Notes under the pieces: model-generated | Database searches by the model: none | Told to the model about the DNA's origin: nothing | The model's input: only the letters and a program-made list of their open reading frames with translations | In this document: one piece after another, positions 60,563 through 64,000 of the stretch | How the letters are laid out: every line of letters starts with the position of its first letter | Position numbering within the stretch: position 1 is the stretch's first letter | Program-made: the position numbers and the translations under genes | Assembly: GCF_023656565.1 (NCBI RefSeq) | Contig: NZ_JAMOKG010000003.1 | Span: 1,054,001 to 1,118,000 of the forward strand | DNA: 64,000 bases | Direction: 5' to 3' | Source: Flavobacterium tyrosinilyticum | GTDB taxonomy: Bacteria > Bacteroidota > Bacteroidia > Flavobacteriales > Flavobacteriaceae

Positions 60563-60802
60563 AAATAATTCTTAGGTCTTTAAATTGTTTGATATATAAG
60601 ACTGCTGTTTTAAAACAATGTTACAAATTTAAGTATTAATTGTGAATGGTGAATTGTAAGTTGTGAATTGTAAATGGTGAAATGTGAGATGCAGAAAAAC
60701 TTCATTTTATATTTTACATCAAACTTTTTACAAAAAAACTTAGAATCTTAGCATCTCAGAAACTTAGAATCTTTAAAAAAGAACCTTAGAATCTTTAAAA
60801 AG
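60563..60802. other. intergenic region with short tandem-like repeats
   Basis: Part of a 301-bp gap. It holds short degenerate repeats such as GTGAATTGTAA/GTAAATGGTGAA and several copies of CTTAGAATCTT. No gene is seen. Confidence 0.4.
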
Positions 60803-60834
60803 AAAAACCGTCTATCACTAAAAGCGACAGACGG
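60803..60834 (-). terminator. terminator of the gapN-like gene
   Basis: On the minus strand CCGTCTGTC pairs with GATAGACGG, followed by a TTTTTC tract. It lies 30 bp after the stop codon. Confidence 0.82.
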
Positions 60835-60863
60835 CATCTACAATTAATATATAACCTTGATGA

Positions 60864-62444
60864 CTACAAAATATAATCTGTATTAATAAAATTCGATTCT
60901 TTGCTGTTAAGCAATTCCTGCAGAATCTCATTATTATAATCGATATCTTTTGAAGCTACAAACGTACGAATTGAGAAAGAACGCAAAGCATCTGGAATAC
61001 TCAAAGTTCCTACAGCAGAATCTTTTCGTCCTGTGAAAGGGAAAGCATCTGGCCCTCTTTGGCAAGAACTGTTAAGGTTTACTCTACAAACTAAGTTAAC
61101 CAAAGCATCAATTAGCGGCGCAAGAGTTTTTATATCTTTACCAAACAAACTTACTTGCTGTCCGTAATTTGATTCTGCCATATCTTTCAATGGTTCTTTA
61201 ATATCTTTGAAAGAAAGTACAGGAACAACTGGCCCAAACTGTTCTTCGTGATACACACGCATTTCTTTATTTACTGGATATAAAACTGCTGGAAAAATAT
61301 AGTTATCAGTATGTTTTCCTCCTTTTTCATTGATGACTTTAGCTCCTTTATGAAGAGCATCATCAATTAAACCTTGAATATATTTTGGTTTGTCGGTTTC
61401 TGGTAGCGGTGTTAGAGCAACTCCCTTTTCCCACGGATTTCCAAAAAGCAAACTGTCTACTTTTTCAGAAAAACGTTTATTGAATTCTTCAGCAATCGAT
61501 TCGTGAACATATAACACTTTCAAAGCAGTACAACGTTGTCCGTTAAAAGACAAACTTCCCGTAATACATTCCTGAATAGCCAAATCTAAATCGGCATCTG
61601 GAAGAATAATCGCTGGATTTTTAGCTTCTAAACCTAAAATTAAACGCAATCTGTTTTTGTTTGGATGCTGATCTTGTAAAGCAATCGCTGATTTACTGTT
61701 TCCAATTAAGGCTAAAACGTCTATTTTTCCAGATTTCATAATCGGAGAAGCCACTTCGCGTCCTCTTCCATAAACAACATTGATTACTCCTTTAGGAAAA
61801 CTGCTTCTAAAAGCTTCCAATAATGGCGAAATACATAAAACACCATGTTTAGCTGGTTTGAAGATTACCGTATTCCCCATAATCAAAGCTGGAATCAACA
61901 AGGAGAAAGTTTCATTTAAAGGATAATTGTATGGTCCAAGACACAACACAACTCCAAGAGGTCCGCGGCGAATCATAGCGTTTACACCTTGCACTTTTTC
62001 AAAGTGCGAACTGCGTCCGTTCAATTCTTTATAGCTAGCAATAGTATCGTAAATATATTCTACTGTTCTGTCAAATTCTTTTTGCGAATCTCCTAATGAC
62101 TTTCCAATTTCCCACATTAAGTATTTCACTACTTCTTCGCGGGTTTCTTTCATTTGTTTCACAAATTTTTCCATGCATTTAATACGATCAACTACTTTCA
62201 TAGTCGGCCATAAGCCTTGTCCCATATCGTATGCATTGGTAGCAGCTTCGACAACTTCTGCTGCTTCTTTTTCTCCCATAAAAGGAATAGATCCTAATAA
62301 AGTCGGCGAATACTTTTCTGTTGAAGAAATAGTTGAAAACACAGGTGTGGTTTGCCCTGTCCATTGTTTCAATTCTCCATTTACAAGATAGGTATCTTGA
62401 TTTATCAGACTATTAATCTGATATTCTTCTGGTATAAAACTCAT
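60864..62444 (-). CDS. gapN: NADP-dependent glyceraldehyde-3-phosphate dehydrogenase (GapN-like)
   Basis: The 526-residue aldehyde dehydrogenase has PYNYPLNE (N174), GLEAKNPAI (E273) and the catalytic C305 in GQRCTALK, the combination seen in non-phosphorylating GapN enzymes. It oxidises glyceraldehyde 3-phosphate to 3-phosphoglycerate with NADP. Length is about 20 residues above the common value because of N- and C-terminal tails. It stands alone in its transcript. Confidence 0.88.
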   Translation of the reverse strand: MSFIPEEYQINSLINQDTYLVNGELKQWTGQTTPVFSTISSTEKYSPTLLGSIPFMGEKEAAEVVEAATNAYDMGQGLWPTMKVVDRIKCMEKFVKQMKETREEVVKYLMWEIGKSLGDSQKEFDRTVEYIYDTIASYKELNGRSSHFEKVQGVNAMIRRGPLGVVLCLGPYNYPLNETFSLLIPALIMGNTVIFKPAKHGVLCISPLLEAFRSSFPKGVINVVYGRGREVASPIMKSGKIDVLALIGNSKSAIALQDQHPNKNRLRLILGLEAKNPAIILPDADLDLAIQECITGSLSFNGQRCTALKVLYVHESIAEEFNKRFSEKVDSLLFGNPWEKGVALTPLPETDKPKYIQGLIDDALHKGAKVINEKGGKHTDNYIFPAVLYPVNKEMRVYHEEQFGPVVPVLSFKDIKEPLKDMAESNYGQQVSLFGKDIKTLAPLIDALVNLVCRVNLNSSCQRGPDAFPFTGRKDSAVGTLSIPDALRSFSIRTFVASKDIDYNNEILQELLNSKESNFINTDYIL

Positions 62445-62519
62445 AATTTGGTTTGTTTAATGGTCTGGTAATTTTATTTTCAAAAGAAAAAAGAGGCTTT
62501 TTTATTGCCTCTTCTTCAT

Positions 62520-62831
62520 TTATGGTTGTACTGTTTCACCTTCCCAATCTAGGATTCCTCCAAGCAGATTGTAGGCATTTTCGATACCCAATTCGTTCAT
62601 AATCTGGCATGCTTTCGCGCTTCTAGCCCCAGAACGACAGTATACGTAATAGTTTTTATTTTTGTCTAATTCTTCGATTTCATAGATAAAAGCCTGCCCT
62701 TTATTGATATCAATATTTAGAGCATTCTCAATATAGCCATCATTAAATTCGTCCTCAGTTCTTACGTCAAGTATAACTGCATTTTCGTCAGCTTGTAACT
62801 GAGCAACCCAATCTTCTTGTGATAAATTCAT
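62520..62831 (-). CDS. rhodanese-like domain protein
   Basis: The 103-residue protein is one rhodanese domain with the active-site loop CRSGAR (C65). Such proteins move sulfane sulfur or are involved in sulfur handling. It diverges from the Crp/Fnr regulator gene, with a shared 342-bp upstream region. Confidence 0.93.
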   Translation of the reverse strand: MNLSQEDWVAQLQADENAVILDVRTEDEFNDGYIENALNIDINKGQAFIYEIEELDKNKNYYVYCRSGARSAKACQIMNELGIENAYNLLGGILDWEGETVQP

Positions 62832-63173
62832 AGTAAAATGTGTTTTTGTAAAATTACGACGTTTCTCTATATAAAAAACGTACCAAATGCGATTTCGATT
62901 ATTATTCTCAGAAAACGTTTTAGAGAAAGTATTATAATCAGTGAATTACAAATTTAGTTACTATTTTTAAAAATTCAGCCTACAAAATCGATAGAAAATA
63001 GGATTTTTTCATTTACATAAAATTAATCTTAAATCTAGTTTTCTGATAATTATTCCCATTCCAAACCCTTATCTTTGCAAACAATCCTATATTTTTATCC
63101 GATTTTGATAAAAACATTAGCCGCCAATTACATGAATTCTCTAGAATTAATTGTTTTGAATTAATGCAATTAG
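62832..63173. other. intergenic region between rhodanese and Crp/Fnr genes
   Basis: A 342-bp AT-rich stretch between divergent genes. It contains the TATCTTTG -7 element at 63070-63077 for the plus-strand gene. I see no further structure. Confidence 0.45.
63070..63077 (+). promoter_or_regulatory. -7 promoter element of the Crp/Fnr gene
   Basis: TATCTTTG matches TAnnTTTG; it predicts a leader of about 90-110 nt. No clear -33 TTG is seen. Confidence 0.5.
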
Positions 63174-63830
63174 ATGGCAAAAAAAATCTACAATATGCAA
63201 CATTCATTAAAAACCATTTTTCCTAATTTCTCGAATGAACTCATTGCTACCATAGAAGAAAATGGAAGCCTTCAGGATTTTGAAGCCGGAACCATTTTAA
63301 TGCGTACTGGTCAGTATATTAAAAATACAGTTTTGATAACTAAAGGTAAAATCAAAATCTATCGCGAAGGTGAAGACGGCGGAGAGTTTTTAATGTACTA
63401 CCTACAACCTGGACAAGCTTGTGCGATATCAATGATTTGTACAGCAAAAAGCGAAAAAAGCCAGATTATGGCAAAAGTGGTTGAGGATGTTACTGTTATG
63501 ATGATTCCGTTGCAATTGATGGATAAATGGATGATGGAACATAGAAGCTGGTACGAATTTGTAATTGAAACCTACCGAAGCCGTTTTGAAGAAGTTCTCG
63601 AAGTGGTAGACAATATCGCTTTCCGTTCTATGGATGAAAGATTAGAATTCTACTTAAAAAGACATTCTGATGCCTGTGGCTGTTCTGAGGTAAATTTATC
63701 GCATCAGGAAATCGCAACCGAATTAAATACTTCTCGGGAAGTAGTTTCTAGATTACTCAAAAAAATGGAACAGCGCGGTCTGGTCAAACTCAACCGAAAC
63801 CAGATTGAATTGCTAAATTTTAACCATTAA
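63174..63830 (+). CDS. Crp/Fnr family transcription regulator
   Basis: The 218-residue protein has a cyclic-nucleotide-binding-like domain (about 15-130) and a Crp-type helix-turn-helix (about 165-215, with LSHQEIATELNTSREVVSRLL). A DACGCSE segment just before the helix-turn-helix carries two cysteines. The start could also be the Met seven codons in (63195). Together with the divergent rhodanese gene it suggests control of sulfur or redox genes; that is inference. The window ends with an ATG at 63998, which may start the next gene. Confidence 0.9.
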   Translation: MAKKIYNMQHSLKTIFPNFSNELIATIEENGSLQDFEAGTILMRTGQYIKNTVLITKGKIKIYREGEDGGEFLMYYLQPGQACAISMICTAKSEKSQIMAKVVEDVTVMMIPLQLMDKWMMEHRSWYEFVIETYRSRFEEVLEVVDNIAFRSMDERLEFYLKRHSDACGCSEVNLSHQEIATELNTSREVVSRLLKKMEQRGLVKLNRNQIELLNFNH

Positions 63831-63926
63831 GATATTAAGTTAATTAAGTTGGATCGCTTAATATTACTTAACCTTTAAAAGTTTCATTAAGAAAGCATAG
63901 CTCAATTTCCTTAATATCTTAATGGT
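63823..63926. repeat. 17-bp inverted repeat spanning the Crp/Fnr stop codon
   Basis: ACCATTAAGATATTAAG (63823-63839) is perfectly complementary to CTTAATATCTTAATGGT (63910-63926), with a 70-nt spacer. The left arm includes the stop codon. It is probably a dispersed repeat or long-range terminator hairpin. Confidence 0.7.
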
Positions 63927-64000
63927 AAAATTATTTAGGTCTGTGATAAATGTTACTGTAGATTTCTAATTTCTGAGGCAACTTTGCATCAAAACATATG

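Overview
The window looks like a chromosomal segment of a Flavobacterium-type Bacteroidota. It is AT-rich, start sites mostly lack Shine-Dalgarno sequences, promoters show TAnnTTTG-like -7 elements, and it carries SusC/SusD with a FecI/FecR pair, many Bacteroidota lipoproteins, a GapN-type aldehyde dehydrogenase and type VI secretion parts of the Bacteroidota kind. I see no rRNA, tRNA, CRISPR array, transposase or integrase.

Layout. (1) 230-18227, minus strand: an ECF sigma factor and FecR-type anti-sigma factor precede a SusC/SusD pair, two surface lipoproteins (DUF4843 and PKD-like), a thioredoxin-like protein, a two-lobed retropepsin-like protease with a PDZ-like tail, a TlpA-like protein, an M16 peptidase and DsbD. 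This reads as a regulated outer-membrane uptake locus for an unknown, perhaps peptide-like and disulfide-containing, substrate. (2) 18738-29796: an L,D-transpeptidase-like protein, a PdxR/MocR-type regulator, a DUF2024 protein, a YggS/PLPBP protein, a small AAA ATPase, a processive family 2 glycosyltransferase, and a single-domain response regulator with a soluble multi-PAS histidine kinase. (3) 29886-43190: an accessory signalling region. Two related membrane proteins on the minus strand each diverge from a module with helically phased repeats, a leader RNA with a predicted conserved pseudoknot, a tiny lipoprotein ending in a PDGPGD motif, and a TPR histidine kinase whose start codon lies in the loop of a terminator-like hairpin. 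A third kinase copy follows the second, and one response regulator follows the first. A YidD-like protein, small lipoproteins and a GH1 glucosidase lie between the modules. (4) 43191-43985: repeats and a small unknown gene with its own predicted pseudoknot leader.

(5) 43989-49836, minus strand: an auxiliary T6SS cassette of TssD, VgrG, a 57-residue VgrG-tail-like protein, DUF2931, a Tle1/DUF2235 lipase-like effector, a small membrane protein and a second DUF2931. (6) 50170-55984: a tripartite RND efflux operon. (7) 56162-64000: small proteins, a GNAT acetyltransferase, a beta-barrel protein, a TPR protein, an M1 peptidase, GapN, a rhodanese and a Crp/Fnr regulator.

The most promising undescribed system is region 3. 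Its RNA structures and repeats are arranged alike in two loci whose primary sequence has diverged, which suggests a lipoprotein/TPR-kinase signalling unit with RNA-level control. All functional statements are from reading the sequence; no homology search or folding program was run.
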